Shown in pieces: positions 1 through 8,495 of a stretch of DNA of 64,000 nt. The notes under the pieces are model-generated. The model was not told where the DNA came from. It made no database searches and was given only the letters and a program-made list of their open reading frames with translations. A program made the translations under genes and the position numbers. Within the stretch, counting starts at the first letter, position 1, and every line of letters begins with the position of its first letter. The stretch is taken from NCBI GenBank assembly GCA_023382535.1, contig JAHDWA010000030.1, forward strand, positions 1 through 64,000. The letters are read 5' to 3'. The DNA is from Anaerolineae bacterium (GTDB lineage: Bacteria > Chloroflexota > Anaerolineae > 4572-78 > J111).

Positions 1-147
1 ATTCTGGCCAATTTTGATTGGAACCGCCCGATGGAGGAATTCTCTAAAGAAGAAGTTCAGGCCATTCAAAAAACTTTAATTGGGTATCGGGTAGATATAG
101 AAGAGGAAAAACTATTGAAGGAGCAAGCCGCCCTCTTTCGGTCGTAG
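1..147 (+). CDS. 3' end of an unidentified protein (partial)
   Basis: An open frame enters from the left edge and ends at a TAG at 145-147, leaving about 48 codons. The tail is strongly charged, with several Glu/Lys pairs and a run of four acidic residues near the end, as in a helical C-terminus. It stops 27 bases before the next gene, so the two could be cotranscribed. No domain is recognisable in so short a piece, and the coding call rests only on the open frame and plausible composition. Confidence 0.45.
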   Translation: MLANFDWNRPMEEFSKEEVQAIQKTLIGYRVDIEEEKLLKEQAALFRS

Positions 148-174
148 ATATTATAGAAGAAAGGTTGACGATTC

Positions 175-1041
175 ATGTCGTGCGAATCTAATTCAAACAA
201 AGCTAGCGCCTCAGCCGCCGTGTCGGGAGGCATTTCTAAAATCCAAAGTAAGGCAGCCGCGGTTAGTACGGCTGCAGCCAACCGGATTCTGAATACCATT
301 GACCGGGGTGGGGTAGTAGATAAACTTGCCAGTAATCCCTTTATAATGGTTCAACGTGGTATGACTTACGGGGTTGTGCGTGGCGTCCAGGGCGCAGTCG
401 TAGGCGGACTAATCGGTGCCGGCACAGCTGCTTCGCTTCCTGTTTCTCTTGCAACGACTGCTGCTATAGTGGCTACGGCTGGTGCTGCGGGATATGCTAC
501 CAGGCTGGGGGCTGATATGAACAACGGTCCGGTTGAAGAGGTACCTGGCCCCAGGGGAGAGGCGGTATCCGTGTGGCCGAAGAAAAATGATCCCTCTACG
601 ACGGTCTTCGAAACCCCTAATGGAATTAATTGGCAGAAGCATGCCCAAGCTCAAGGCGGTCGGACGATTACTTGCCTTAAAGCCAATCAGCTTGATACCC
701 CTGAATTTTACTTCAAGGGAGAGCTATCCAATACTGACGCGGTTAAGATTGCTACTGGAGGAATGAAAACGGATGATATCCAAAAACTGCCCGGGTATTT
801 GGGGCGAATCGAGACGGTTGAGAAACTCAATCCCAACTGGACGATGATCAAGCGCGCCATGATTTACCAGAGCGCTGGGGGAGAAGGAGGGACGCCGGCC
901 CATAGGGCGGTAAATGTGGCGACGATAGGTCCGCGAGCTATGGCGGCGATTTTTGATGCTGCGCATGACACAGCGCGTAAAGCGCTGGTGTTTCAACGGC
1001 ATCACCCAAGCCGGACAGTAACGGAAGCAGTCCCAAATTGA
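175..1041 (+). CDS. Hypothetical protein with Gly/Ala-rich hydrophobic segment
   Basis: A 288-residue protein of unknown function. The ATG at 175 follows a GAAAGG-type ribosome site. The first 40 residues are rich in Ser and Ala. Residues about 65-110 are a long Gly/Ala/Val stretch that could form one or two membrane or glycine-zipper helices. The remainder is soluble-looking, with a Pro-rich turn near residue 125 and a basic C-terminus. I recognise no enzyme motif. The glycine-rich hydrophobic core resembles membrane-inserting or toxin-like proteins, but that is impression only. It sits between a partial gene and another unrecognised gene on the same strand. Confidence 0.6.
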   Translation: MSCESNSNKASASAAVSGGISKIQSKAAAVSTAAANRILNTIDRGGVVDKLASNPFIMVQRGMTYGVVRGVQGAVVGGLIGAGTAASLPVSLATTAAIVATAGAAGYATRLGADMNNGPVEEVPGPRGEAVSVWPKKNDPSTTVFETPNGINWQKHAQAQGGRTITCLKANQLDTPEFYFKGELSNTDAVKIATGGMKTDDIQKLPGYLGRIETVEKLNPNWTMIKRAMIYQSAGGEGGTPAHRAVNVATIGPRAMAAIFDAAHDTARKALVFQRHHPSRTVTEAVPN

Positions 1042-1258
1042 TTATTCGCATAGTGATAAAGCTATCCAATTACACAATACTAAAACAAAAAAGGGTTGGT
1101 TTCAAAAACACCTCCAAATGTGGGATGGCATTAGCAAGCTCTTTTCATTAGTTCAGGACTTCTTCCAATTGCTTCTCCTGAGTAGGGGAGAACCCCGTAA
1201 GTTGCTTTTATTTCAGCGTAAAAAAGGGAATTTTGCAAGATCTATAAAGGAGACACAA

Positions 1259-1783
1259 ATGACACAAAGTTGTCAACCTTCGAAAAGAAACCAGGTTAAA
1301 GTCAGTTTCTGGTGGCAGTCACCGAGGACGGGTAATGGGAATTCCTCTTCGAATTGGGTATTAGCTTGCTCCTTAAACCAAAGGCGTCTACCCCGGTTTG
1401 GTCAAGTCATTACCTGGCGACTAGGGACGTCTCAATTGGCTAGTCACGAGGCGGTTATCGTCATGGGCAGAGGAATAGTGGCTGAGGTAACGGAAATCAA
1501 TCCCGGTGAGTATCTTGCCGTACTCGAAAGAAATTGCCGCGAATACGAAATGGACCCCCTATCTTATGACGAATTGGTGGATTGCCTCAACCTAGCGGTG
1601 ACGGGATTTCATCCTACTTTCGGCTGCGTAGAAGGCCCCCTGGTCCGGTTGTTGCCAGAATGTGATCTGGTCGGCATCGCTGACCCGCTGATAAATCAAG
1701 GCGGCAAGGACGAATCGTTGGTGTGGGTAGACTGGTCCACGATATGCAAGGTCGATGATCTGGAAGCGGCCTTGCAGGATTAA
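1259..1783 (+). CDS. Hypothetical protein, 174 residues
   Basis: The open frame begins at 1118, but the ATG at 1259 is preceded by AAAGGAG at a normal distance, so I start there. The 48 upstream codons look non-coding. The protein is soluble, with no signal peptide and several acidic patches in the second half. A Val/Gly-rich stretch (residues about 60-80) alternates like beta strands. I do not recognise the family. It lies 217 bases after another unknown gene and is followed by a 400-base gap, so it may end a small unit. Confidence 0.5.
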   Translation: MTQSCQPSKRNQVKVSFWWQSPRTGNGNSSSNWVLACSLNQRRLPRFGQVITWRLGTSQLASHEAVIVMGRGIVAEVTEINPGEYLAVLERNCREYEMDPLSYDELVDCLNLAVTGFHPTFGCVEGPLVRLLPECDLVGIADPLINQGGKDESLVWVDWSTICKVDDLEAALQD

Positions 1784-2184
1784 TCTGTAGGACCGCTTTA
1801 AGTGAATTTAATGACCCGGCTGACTCGATTGCCTGCTTAGAATCAGTTACGGTAATCCCCCTAGCCGATCAGCGAATTAAGACAGATGATCAATCCTCCT
1901 AACATGGAGGCGCACCTTACTAATTCACAGCAACGCTTCTGGCAACAAAAATGACAGCGTTGCCCCTCCCCCTCTAGAAGACAAGTTGATACACGACGTC
2001 TGACTCTTCTTCGGACAGACAACCTTCGATGAGCAAGGCGACCGATGCTGATCCCATATCATCAGGGTCACTATTGAAGTTGCGTCCAGACCGCTGGCCG
2101 AAGTAGGGGGAGCGGATTGAATATAAAAGAAATCTGATCTTCTTAAATTTTATCTATTCCCTTAGTTCTAAATAGGAGGAAGCC
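1784..2184. other. Intergenic region without a recognised gene
   Basis: Four hundred bases with stops in all frames and no convincing terminator or RNA gene. The last 80 bases turn A+T-rich before the ribosome site of the HAD gene and probably hold its promoter, but I could not single out a convincing -35/-10 pair. Confidence 0.5.
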
Positions 2185-3051
2185 ATGGCTTTATCACCAA
2201 ACGGAAAAGCAAAACAAATTTGCCCTCAGGAATATCTGCTCGAAGGTGGTTTTCTAATTGACATGGATGGGGTTATCTATCACAATTCGCGCTTGATTCC
2301 CGGAGCGGATCGTTTTGTGAATAGTCTCATCCAGAATGATATCCCTTTTCTTTTTTGCACCAATAACAGCCAGCGCACCCGTCGTGATTTAGTGATGAAA
2401 TTGAAACAATTAGGGATTGAAGTCAAGGAAAAGAATATTTTTACCAGCGCGATGGCGACAGCCCGTTTTTTGGCGGCTCAAAACTCTCTCGGCACGGCTT
2501 ATGTCATCGGTGAAGGCGGACTTCTACAAGCATTGCACCTTTACGGTTACGCCATTGTCGATTCCGCTCCTGACTATGTGGTAGTGGGCGAAAACCGCAC
2601 ACTGACAGTGGAGGCGATTGAATTGGCGGTCCGGCTAATCCAGAAAGGGGCCAAACTCATTGCGACAAATATGGATCCCAATTGCCCGACCGAGCATGGA
2701 TTGCGACCTGGCTGTGGCGCGATTGTATCTATGCTGGAAAAAGCCACCGGTGTTCAAGCCTTTAGCGTCGGCAAACCCAGTCCTATCATGTTTCATGCTG
2801 CCTGTGATGATTTGCAATTACCACCCTCACAGGTGGTCGTGATCGGCGATACGATGGAAACGGATATTTTGGGTGGAGTCCAGCTTGGCTGCCGCACCGT
2901 CCTGGTGCTTTCAGGCAGTATGCGGAAAGAGGATCTCACCCGTTATGCGTATCGCCCCGATTTTGTTATTAACTCGGTCGCTGATCTGGTTGATGATTCT
3001 ACCGACGCGCTACCAGCTGCTGTGGAAGAGATCGAGTTGGCGACTGAATGA
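2185..3051 (+). CDS. HAD-superfamily sugar phosphatase, NagD/pNPPase type (class IIA)
   Basis: A 288-residue haloacid-dehalogenase-type phosphatase of the NagD subfamily, which removes phosphate from small sugar or nucleotide phosphates. Motif I is DMDGV at residues 26-30, giving the nucleophile and acid/base aspartates. Motif II is TNNS at 59-62. A conserved GKPSP segment carries the motif III lysine, and GDTMETD supplies the motif IV aspartates. The cap domain lies between motifs II and III, as in class IIA. AGGAGG sits a few bases before the ATG, and length is normal for the family. The exact substrate cannot be read from sequence. It looks like an ordinary housekeeping gene outside the defence island. 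Confidence 0.9.
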   Translation: MALSPNGKAKQICPQEYLLEGGFLIDMDGVIYHNSRLIPGADRFVNSLIQNDIPFLFCTNNSQRTRRDLVMKLKQLGIEVKEKNIFTSAMATARFLAAQNSLGTAYVIGEGGLLQALHLYGYAIVDSAPDYVVVGENRTLTVEAIELAVRLIQKGAKLIATNMDPNCPTEHGLRPGCGAIVSMLEKATGVQAFSVGKPSPIMFHAACDDLQLPPSQVVVIGDTMETDILGGVQLGCRTVLVLSGSMRKEDLTRYAYRPDFVINSVADLVDDSTDALPAAVEEIELATE

Positions 3052-3209
3052 AACGCTTCCTTATATAGATAGCATTCTGCTAGCCAGACACACCTGGCAA
3101 GTCATTCGCCTTGATCTATGTGCCACAATATTGAGAAGAAAAGAAAGGAGCAAATGGTTTCCTGACTGGCACATAGGCAGTTTCAGATTATTTTGGAAAC
3201 CAGAAAAAA

Positions 3210-3788
3210 ATGGAATCTGTTAAAATTCGAATAGCGGCTCTCAAACACCAAAAAGTTCAGGCTACTTCTCGACCGGAAAATGGAAGATTAGATAGCCTGA
3301 TCAGGATTTCACAGTCGCTGGGCAGAGCTGTCAGCTCGGATGATCTTATCGAAATGATTGCCTGTGATGTATGTACTTATGTAGATGCCGATCAAATCTT
3401 TTTATTATTGCAGGATGCTCAGGGCGAACTCCATATCCGCTCTGAATGGAGTAAGGTGGGCCACCCCAATCGGCAGGCTGTTTCGAGCTCGGTCTGCAGT
3501 AAAGTGATGGAGAATCAAGATATCCTGATTCCCGAAGCTATGAATGATATGATGTTCCAATCCAAGGAAAGTGTCGTCTTGCTCGACCTGCGCTCAGTGA
3601 TGGCTACTCCCATCAAGCCGGCCAGGAGTGATGTTCCTAATGGCGTTTTGTATGCCTGCAGTTACACCACCGGGGAACTGTTTGGAGGGGAGGACCTGGA
3701 ATTCCTCAAGGCCTTTGCTGCGATAATTGGGGTTCACTTCCAGTTGGCGGAGCTGCTGGACGAAAAAGAAAGCCAGAAGGCAGGGTAG
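3210..3788 (+). CDS. GAF-domain protein
   Basis: A 192-residue protein whose residues about 30-180 read as a single GAF domain: a leading helix (SLGRAVSSDDLIEMIA), central strands (DQIFLLLQD, ELHIRSEW), a VMATPIKPA strand and a final helix running into a charged C-terminus. GAF domains bind small ligands or cyclic nucleotides or act as light and redox sensors. There is no attached kinase, cyclase or DNA-binding domain, so it is a stand-alone sensor or an adaptor for another protein. It lies 158 bases after the HAD gene on the same strand. Ligand and partner are unknown. Confidence 0.75.
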   Translation: MESVKIRIAALKHQKVQATSRPENGRLDSLIRISQSLGRAVSSDDLIEMIACDVCTYVDADQIFLLLQDAQGELHIRSEWSKVGHPNRQAVSSSVCSKVMENQDILIPEAMNDMMFQSKESVVLLDLRSVMATPIKPARSDVPNGVLYACSYTTGELFGGEDLEFLKAFAAIIGVHFQLAELLDEKESQKAG

Positions 3789-3850
3789 ATTGGCCGCACC
3801 GCAGCCCGGCGGCCATAGGGGTTTTCGCTGTAGAGCAAATTTCCTTGAAC

Positions 3851-3879
3851 TTGGCAGTAACCTGAAACCATGCTAAGCT
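3851..3879 (+). promoter_or_regulatory. Promoter of csp copy 1
   Basis: TTGGCA at 3851-3856, a 17-base spacer and TAAGCT at 3874-3879 form a sigma-70-like promoter. The identical 29 bases recur before copy 2 at 10585-10613, although nearby DNA has drifted. This supports function. The -10 is weak. Confidence 0.55.
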
Positions 3880-3990
3880 CAGGGTCGATTGGCAGTCCTT
3901 CTAATCCGGGATAGAGCCTCACAATGTGAGGCCGGTTTGAAACCGCTGCCTCATATTGAAGTTGAAACCGGTCAAGGGGGTGAAGTAGGT
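3880..3990 (+). promoter_or_regulatory. Conserved 5' leader of csp copy 1
   Basis: A leader of about 110 bases between the promoter and the ATG, largely shared with copy 2. The best-kept blocks are GATTGGCAGTCCTTCTAATC and CTGCCTCATATTGAAGTTGA. Long structured leaders are known to control cspA-type mRNAs by temperature-dependent folding. A similar role here is inference from the position and conservation. Confidence 0.45.
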
Positions 3991-4203
3991 ATGGCTGAAC
4001 GAGAAACCGGTATGGTCAAGTGGTTCAACAAAGATAAAGGTTATGGCTTCATCATTCGCGATGAGGGTGGTGAAATTTTTGTGCATTATAGCGCCATTCG
4101 CGGGGAAGGCCATCGCTCGTTAACCGAGGGTCAACGGGTGGAATTCACGGTTGTTCAGGGACAGAAAGGCCCTCAAGCCCAAGATGTGATGGTGCTCGCC
4201 TGA
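3991..4203 (+). CDS. Cold-shock protein (CspA family), copy 1
   Basis: A 70-residue single cold-shock domain that binds single-stranded RNA and DNA as a chaperone. It has the family pattern: [15 protein letters not shown] near the start (RNP1 core KGYGFI), IFVHYSAI (RNP2) and a closing GPQAQDV. The frame is open from 3889, but the ATG at 3991 gives the exact family length and follows a G-rich ribosome site (AAGGGGGTGAAG). The upstream codons belong to the leader. The second copy at 10724-10936 is nearly identical, differing at a handful of residues. Both genes stand alone with their own promoter and leader. Confidence 0.93.
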   Translation: MAERETGMVKWFNKDKGYGFIIRDEGGEIFVHYSAIRGEGHRSLTEGQRVEFTVVQGQKGPQAQDVMVLA

Positions 4204-4496
4204 AAGGCAGAGGCCCGCCGAGCAACTTTAACCAGATAGCCCTACTAGCTAAGGCTGGCTGAGTTGCTCCGAGTGGAGCCATTTGGGCCAGCATTTGAAA
4301 CGATTCATTTTAATATCAACTAGCCTATTCCCCAGACCTACCTGAGCCTGTTTATGAAGGTCAAGTTGTGCCACTCAATTAGTCAATCGGATTAGCTACC
4401 CTGCTGCCACGTCTACACTCCCAAGCTTGCCAACTGATGAGGCTCTTACTTTTTATTCAGTGGGAGTAATGTTTACTATCTAATACAGTTGATGAC

Positions 4497-5318
4497 ATGG
4501 ATGCAAAACAGATGTACTCTGACACTCATCAAACCCAACTGGACCAAAGTATCTACAAATTGGCAAGGGACTACCTTTTGAGTTTAGATAATGTAACACC
4601 AGAAATTCTCGATAGACATCTCTCTGTTTCAAAAGAGGAGCGACCTGACTCACTCGCTGGTATCTATAAACGCCTCCTGGAAACGGCTCAAAGTGGTAAT
4701 ATGGGGCCGCAAGTCATAGGACAAGCTATCGGTGGAATAGATAAGTTAGGGGGTGTGCTGAGTGGATTTCAACCGGCAGTAATCGTAGAAAAATATGGTA
4801 ATGATTGGAAAGCCGTGTTAGATGACATCGAGGCTCAGTTAAAACCCCGTGGAAAACTCCGTCGAGAACCAAGAAGCTTATGGCCCCGATTCTGCAAAGC
4901 CGTTGTATCTGGGGCGAAATTCTTAAACCAATTCAATAGCGCCACTGACTTTTACAAGTGGGCCGATATATTTGACCAAGATGATAGAGCGCGACCCGCT
5001 CTCCCAATGTTGTTGAGCTATGAAATTGATGGCATCGGTTTTCCGCTGGCTTGCGATTTCATCAAAGAACTGGGCTACTCGCACTTTGGCAAGCCGGATG
5101 TACACCTCAAGAAAATCTTCGTAGCACTAGGTTTGTGTCTGACCGAAGATGATTATCAGGTTTTTAAGACAGTTCTTCGAGTTGCGAAGAATGTCGGTGT
5201 AACCCCATACGAAATCGATGCCCTGTTCTGGCTTATTGGGAGTGGTAATTTCTACCGTGATGGGGTACTGGTCGGCCGTCATCGAGATAAGTTTATCGCT
5301 TATGTGATGAATCGTTAA
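4497..5318 (+). CDS. HhH-GPD-like DNA glycosylase candidate
   Basis: A 273-residue protein. Residues about 178-212 read like the helix-hairpin-helix plus Gly/Pro/Asp core of base-excision glycosylases: a glycine turn (IDGIGF), a helix, then KPDVHLKKIF, where the aspartate takes the place of the catalytic Asp. A C-terminal DALFWLIGSGNF resembles the closing helix of that fold. The lysine of bifunctional enzymes is not obvious, so a monofunctional enzyme is more likely. The N-terminal 170 residues are helical and unassigned. Ten bases separate it from an Ada-like Cys protein, which supports a DNA-repair role. Start: ATG 4497; ATG 4512 is an alternative. The assignment is motif-based and moderate. 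Confidence 0.5.
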   Translation: MDAKQMYSDTHQTQLDQSIYKLARDYLLSLDNVTPEILDRHLSVSKEERPDSLAGIYKRLLETAQSGNMGPQVIGQAIGGIDKLGGVLSGFQPAVIVEKYGNDWKAVLDDIEAQLKPRGKLRREPRSLWPRFCKAVVSGAKFLNQFNSATDFYKWADIFDQDDRARPALPMLLSYEIDGIGFPLACDFIKELGYSHFGKPDVHLKKIFVALGLCLTEDDYQVFKTVLRVAKNVGVTPYEIDALFWLIGSGNFYRDGVLVGRHRDKFIAYVMNR

Positions 5319-5327
5319 GCATAGAGG

Positions 5328-5981
5328 ATGATGAGCAACAGTCCAAAACAGAATCGAGTCACCCCGTTTGGCGAAATTATAGCAACTTCAGCACGTGGCA
5401 CGCTGATGGGAAACCGAGGCTGTCTGCACGATAACCAGGGCCATATCAAACGGCAATATCAGGTCAAACGCTGGATAATCTGCCAACTCAATTTTAAGAA
5501 CCGGAAACGAGCTATCATGACCCCAGGCCATTACACCGAGCTATTCTTCTTGGATGAGGCGACGGCTTTGGCAGCCGGTCATAGATCCTGTGCGGAGTGT
5601 TCACGCCCTCGTTTTAACGAATTTGTATCGGCTTGGGTAGCGGCCAACCCGGAGTTGGCCAGTGGGATGAAAATTTCTACTGACAAACTGGACGATATTC
5701 TCCACCAGGAACGAATTGCCAGCGGGCGGAAGGTGACGTATCCAGAACGCCTGACAAATTTACCCCCTGGCACTTTCATCACGTTTGGTTTGATGAAACA
5801 AGCCTATCTGGTGCTCGAAGATGAGCTAATCGCCTGGCATCCTGAAGGCTACGGTCAGCGGATGGGCCGCTCCAATGTGCAAGTGGTGCAGGTGCTGACG
5901 CCCCGGTCAGTTGTGCAAACTCTGGCATACGGCTATCAGGTGAATATCCATCCTTCAGTAAAAAAACAAAACGATTATTGA
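5328..5981 (+). CDS. Cys-rich protein with Ada-like metal-binding segment
   Basis: A 217-residue protein of a conserved but unnamed type. The N-terminal part carries TPFGEIIAT and GTLMGNRGCLHD. The middle carries FFLDEATALAAGHRSCAEC, which looks like the second half of the Ada zinc domain, where a Phe-rich helix runs into AGYRPCKRC. Further cysteines (in GNRGC and IIC) could complete a four-Cys site. I infer a metal-binding, nucleic-acid-associated protein; no catalytic activity can be assigned. It starts 10 bases after the glycosylase candidate, so the two are probably an operon. ATG 5328 or 5331 may start it, both after AGAGGA. Confidence 0.5.
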   Translation: MMSNSPKQNRVTPFGEIIATSARGTLMGNRGCLHDNQGHIKRQYQVKRWIICQLNFKNRKRAIMTPGHYTELFFLDEATALAAGHRSCAECSRPRFNEFVSAWVAANPELASGMKISTDKLDDILHQERIASGRKVTYPERLTNLPPGTFITFGLMKQAYLVLEDELIAWHPEGYGQRMGRSNVQVVQVLTPRSVVQTLAYGYQVNIHPSVKKQNDY

Positions 5982-6102
5982 ACAATGGTTTTCAACAATG
6001 CCCTAACTTCACTCACCCTACCGCGCCCAACAGGTCGTTCCACTCAATCGTCAATCACTGCTTGATAAAGCAATAACCGGCAATTATAGCCGGAACCAAA
6101 CG

Positions 6103-6130
6103 AAAACCCTGCCAAAACGGTAGGGTTTTT
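6103..6130 (+). terminator. Rho-independent terminator
   Basis: The arm AAAACCCTGCC at 6103-6113, a five-base loop and the arm GGTAGGGTTTTT form an 11-pair stem with one G-T pair, ending in a T run. It lies about 120 bases after the Cys protein and would end the glycosylase/Cys-protein transcript. Confidence 0.75.
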
Positions 6131-6249
6131 GATTTTAGGTCACTTTAGGGCGAAAAAGCGAGCAATCCTATTAGTACCTTTGCCTCTGACATTGATCGGT
6201 ATCATCGCTTATAATTATATGAGGACAATTAGAAAATCGGAGTCCAGTT

Positions 6250-7233
6250 ATGCTTGAGCAGTTCAGACGATTCTCTTTAGTCCAAAAGCTAATTGTGCTT
6301 ATTGGCCTCCCCTGCGCCGTGCTGTTTGCCTGTACTTCAGTTTGTGGCGTATTTAGTCTTGCGGCTACGAGTCGCTCTGCACCTGCTCCTATTGAAACAT
6401 TGGCCCAACCTATTGACTCCACACAACAAGCCACGCCTGTGGCAGAAGATGTGCCTGCATTAACCGACCCCTCTCTCCCAACCATTGAATTACCACCAGC
6501 AGTTCAACCCCCAACCCCAAGAGCCACCCAAGTTGTGGCCGACACTCCAACTGTAACCGCCACACCTGTTCCAGTTTCAACACCGACCGCTATTGCCGCC
6601 GCACCTGATGGCTTTCAAGAGGCGCAAGTCATCAACATCGTGGATGGCGATACCATAGACGTGTTGATTGATGGGACTGAATTTACAGTGAGATACATTC
6701 TGGTTGACACTCCCGAAACACATCAGGGAGTTGAACCATTTGGGCCAGAAGCCACCGAGGCTAATAGGCAGTTAGTAGAAGGACAAATTATTAGACTGGA
6801 AAAGGATGTGAGTGAAACAGATAGGTATGGAAGGTTGCTCCGCTACGTGTATGTTGGCGATTTAATGGTTAATGAGGAATTGCTCCGGCTTGGCATGGCC
6901 CAAGTCGCCACGTTTCCACCTGATGTAAAATACGTTGATCGCTTTCTTGAAGTCCAACGCCAGGCCCAAGCTGCCGGAGTCGGAATGTGGGCAAGCCAAC
7001 CTTTTGAGGAGCAACCCGCACCGACACCCATTCCGGTTGAACCGCCGCCAAACCCTTCTAATACATCTGGCTACACCGGCCCTTATGACCCGAGTGGACC
7101 GGATAGAGATTGTGGGGATTTTGCAACCCACGCAGAGGCACAAGCATTTTTCGAGGCTGCTGGTGGTCCGGGGAATGATCCTCATCGACTGGATGGAGAT
7201 AGCGATGGTGTTGCTTGTGAAACATTACCCTAA
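6250..7233 (+). CDS. Membrane-anchored thermonuclease (SNase) with excalibur domain
   Basis: A 327-residue exported nuclease. Residues 14-39 are a hydrophobic anchor or signal. Residues 40-120 are a Pro/Thr-rich extracellular linker. Residues about 122-250 are a staphylococcal-nuclease fold that cleaves DNA and RNA with Ca2+: [19 protein letters not shown] (Arg148, Asp153, Glu156) and [12 protein letters not shown] (Arg192/Arg195) match the catalytic set. Another Pro-rich linker leads to an excalibur calcium-binding domain at 285-324 (DCGDF, then the DxDxDG-type loop with a conserved Cys). It probably degrades external DNA near the cell surface. It is monocistronic, with a terminator upstream, and converges on the truncated acetyltransferase. 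Confidence 0.9.
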   Translation: MLEQFRRFSLVQKLIVLIGLPCAVLFACTSVCGVFSLAATSRSAPAPIETLAQPIDSTQQATPVAEDVPALTDPSLPTIELPPAVQPPTPRATQVVADTPTVTATPVPVSTPTAIAAAPDGFQEAQVINIVDGDTIDVLIDGTEFTVRYILVDTPETHQGVEPFGPEATEANRQLVEGQIIRLEKDVSETDRYGRLLRYVYVGDLMVNEELLRLGMAQVATFPPDVKYVDRFLEVQRQAQAAGVGMWASQPFEEQPAPTPIPVEPPPNPSNTSGYTGPYDPSGPDRDCGDFATHAEAQAFFEAAGGPGNDPHRLDGDSDGVACETLP

Positions 7234-7251
7234 GACGACCCTAAACAGTTG

Positions 7252-7404
7252 CTAGAGGAAGGTGTATCGTTCAAGTGTGGCTTCCGTCAGATTGTAAAGC
7301 GGGAGCAATGCCTGGGTCTGTTGGCGTTCAGCTGCCAGGTCAGCATCAAGGCAGTTGTAACTTTCTCCGGCCAACATTTTTTCTTTTTCAGTTTTTACGG
7401 CCAT
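7252..7404 (-). pseudogene. maa: Truncated maltose O-acetyltransferase (N-terminal domain only)
   Basis: A 50-codon frame on the minus strand, from ATG at 7404 to TAG at 7252, preceded by a good AGGAGG. The product opens with EKEKMLAGESYN and continues with DLAAERQQTQALLPLYN, the hallmark of the maltose acetyltransferase N-terminal domain. Normal enzymes are near 190 residues and continue into a hexapeptide-repeat left-handed helix; here a stop follows after residue 50. No hexapeptide sequence is seen beyond it, where the thermonuclease gene ends 18 bases away. I infer a remnant left by deletion or insertion. A functional mini-protein cannot be excluded. Confidence 0.7.
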
Positions 7405-7460
7405 CCAGTGCCTCCTGTTTGACCCGATCATGCCGTAGGCATGAGTGCAGAGCCGACCTT

Positions 7461-8450
7461 TTATATCTCCTCAACGATTGACCGGACATGCTCAACTTCA
7501 GCCAAAAGCTGGGTTCGTGTGGCGCCGGGGATGAGCGCGACTTGAAAGGCATTGCTTTGCAACTGAGCCAGGTCGCGCAGGGAAAAGCCAAAACAGTCAA
7601 CCAACAAGTGCAGTTCATCGGTCAAACTGCAACCCAGGATAGTCGGATTATCGGTATTGACCGTCACCCGAATGCCCCGTTGATGAAATTGCCTGATCGG
7701 ATAAGCCGCCAGATCGTCTACCACCCGCAGCTTTAGATTGGAGGTAGGGCACATATCCAGGGTGATGGCCTGGCTGACCAGGCGCGACATTAACCCTTCA
7801 TCTGCCATCGCAGTAACACCGTGTTCGATCCGGGTTAATTGCAGGGTATCTATGATGTTTTCCATTGACCGGGGTCCGGCCAGTTCGCCCGCGTGGGCCT
7901 TGATGGCCAGGCCGCGCTGCCTGGCTTGCGCAAAGAGCGGGGCGAAAGGAGCCGGCCCTCGGGCATTTTCATCGCCGTGCAAATCCAGGCCGTCTAACTG
8001 GGACAGATTGAGCAACGCTTCGAGTAAATTACCTTGCAGCAGATGCGGCCGGCTGCGCGAGATGCCACAAAAGACCCGCACGATCAAAGGGGCCGGCGCC
8101 GCTTGTTTGATCGCGGCCACGATTTCAGCTAAGGTTAACTGCTGAGACAGCACATGACCCAGGCTGAACGAGAGTTCAACATAGCGCACATTTTGCGCGG
8201 CCAGGTTCTTGAAGATGCCCTGAGCGGCTAAATTGTAATTCTCGACGCTGGTGAGCGTGTTTTCGTAACAGCGGCGGATGATCTGGGCAAAATGGCTGAA
8301 ATTATCAAAGCGATAATCGGTCGCCCACCAGGGTGGGGGAGAGGGCCAGGCTTTGACCTGGGCCTGAACCATCTCCCAGGGGAGCGCGCCCTCAAGATGC
8401 AAGTGCAATTCAGCTTTGGGTAAGGCTTGAATAAACTCGCTTGGCTGCAT
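7461..8450 (-). CDS. add: Adenosine deaminase-family protein
   Basis: A 329-residue amidohydrolase of the adenosine/AMP deaminase family, which converts adenosine to inosine in purine salvage. Visible landmarks are PKAELHLHLEGAL (zinc His16 and His18), KAHAGE (zinc or catalytic His and Glu), RIEHGVTA (the catalytic His motif) and VNTDNPTI (metal Asp). Length is normal for bacterial enzymes. The ATG at 8450 follows GGAGATGAAGG. It lies downstream of a metallo-hydrolase and a Crp-type regulator on the same strand. Adenine or a modified adenosine could be the true substrate, since subfamilies look alike. Confidence 0.9.
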   Translation of the reverse strand: MQPSEFIQALPKAELHLHLEGALPWEMVQAQVKAWPSPPPWWATDYRFDNFSHFAQIIRRCYENTLTSVENYNLAAQGIFKNLAAQNVRYVELSFSLGHVLSQQLTLAEIVAAIKQAAPAPLIVRVFCGISRSRPHLLQGNLLEALLNLSQLDGLDLHGDENARGPAPFAPLFAQARQRGLAIKAHAGELAGPRSMENIIDTLQLTRIEHGVTAMADEGLMSRLVSQAITLDMCPTSNLKLRVVDDLAAYPIRQFHQRGIRVTVNTDNPTILGCSLTDELHLLVDCFGFSLRDLAQLQSNAFQVALIPGATRTQLLAEVEHVRSIVEEI

Positions 8451-8495
8451 CCTTCATCTCCCGGTTGCCTGGGGATCAGAGCCTGGCGGCGCTGG

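Larger units (their letters stand above)
3810..4320 (+). repeat. Duplicated segment containing csp copy 1
   Basis: About 500 bases that recur at about 10540-11060 in the same orientation. The match includes the promoter, a leader of about 110 bases, the csp gene, and part of the downstream region (for example GAGCCATTTG). Flanking DNA differs, so this is a segmental duplication. Boundaries were judged by eye. Confidence 0.75.
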
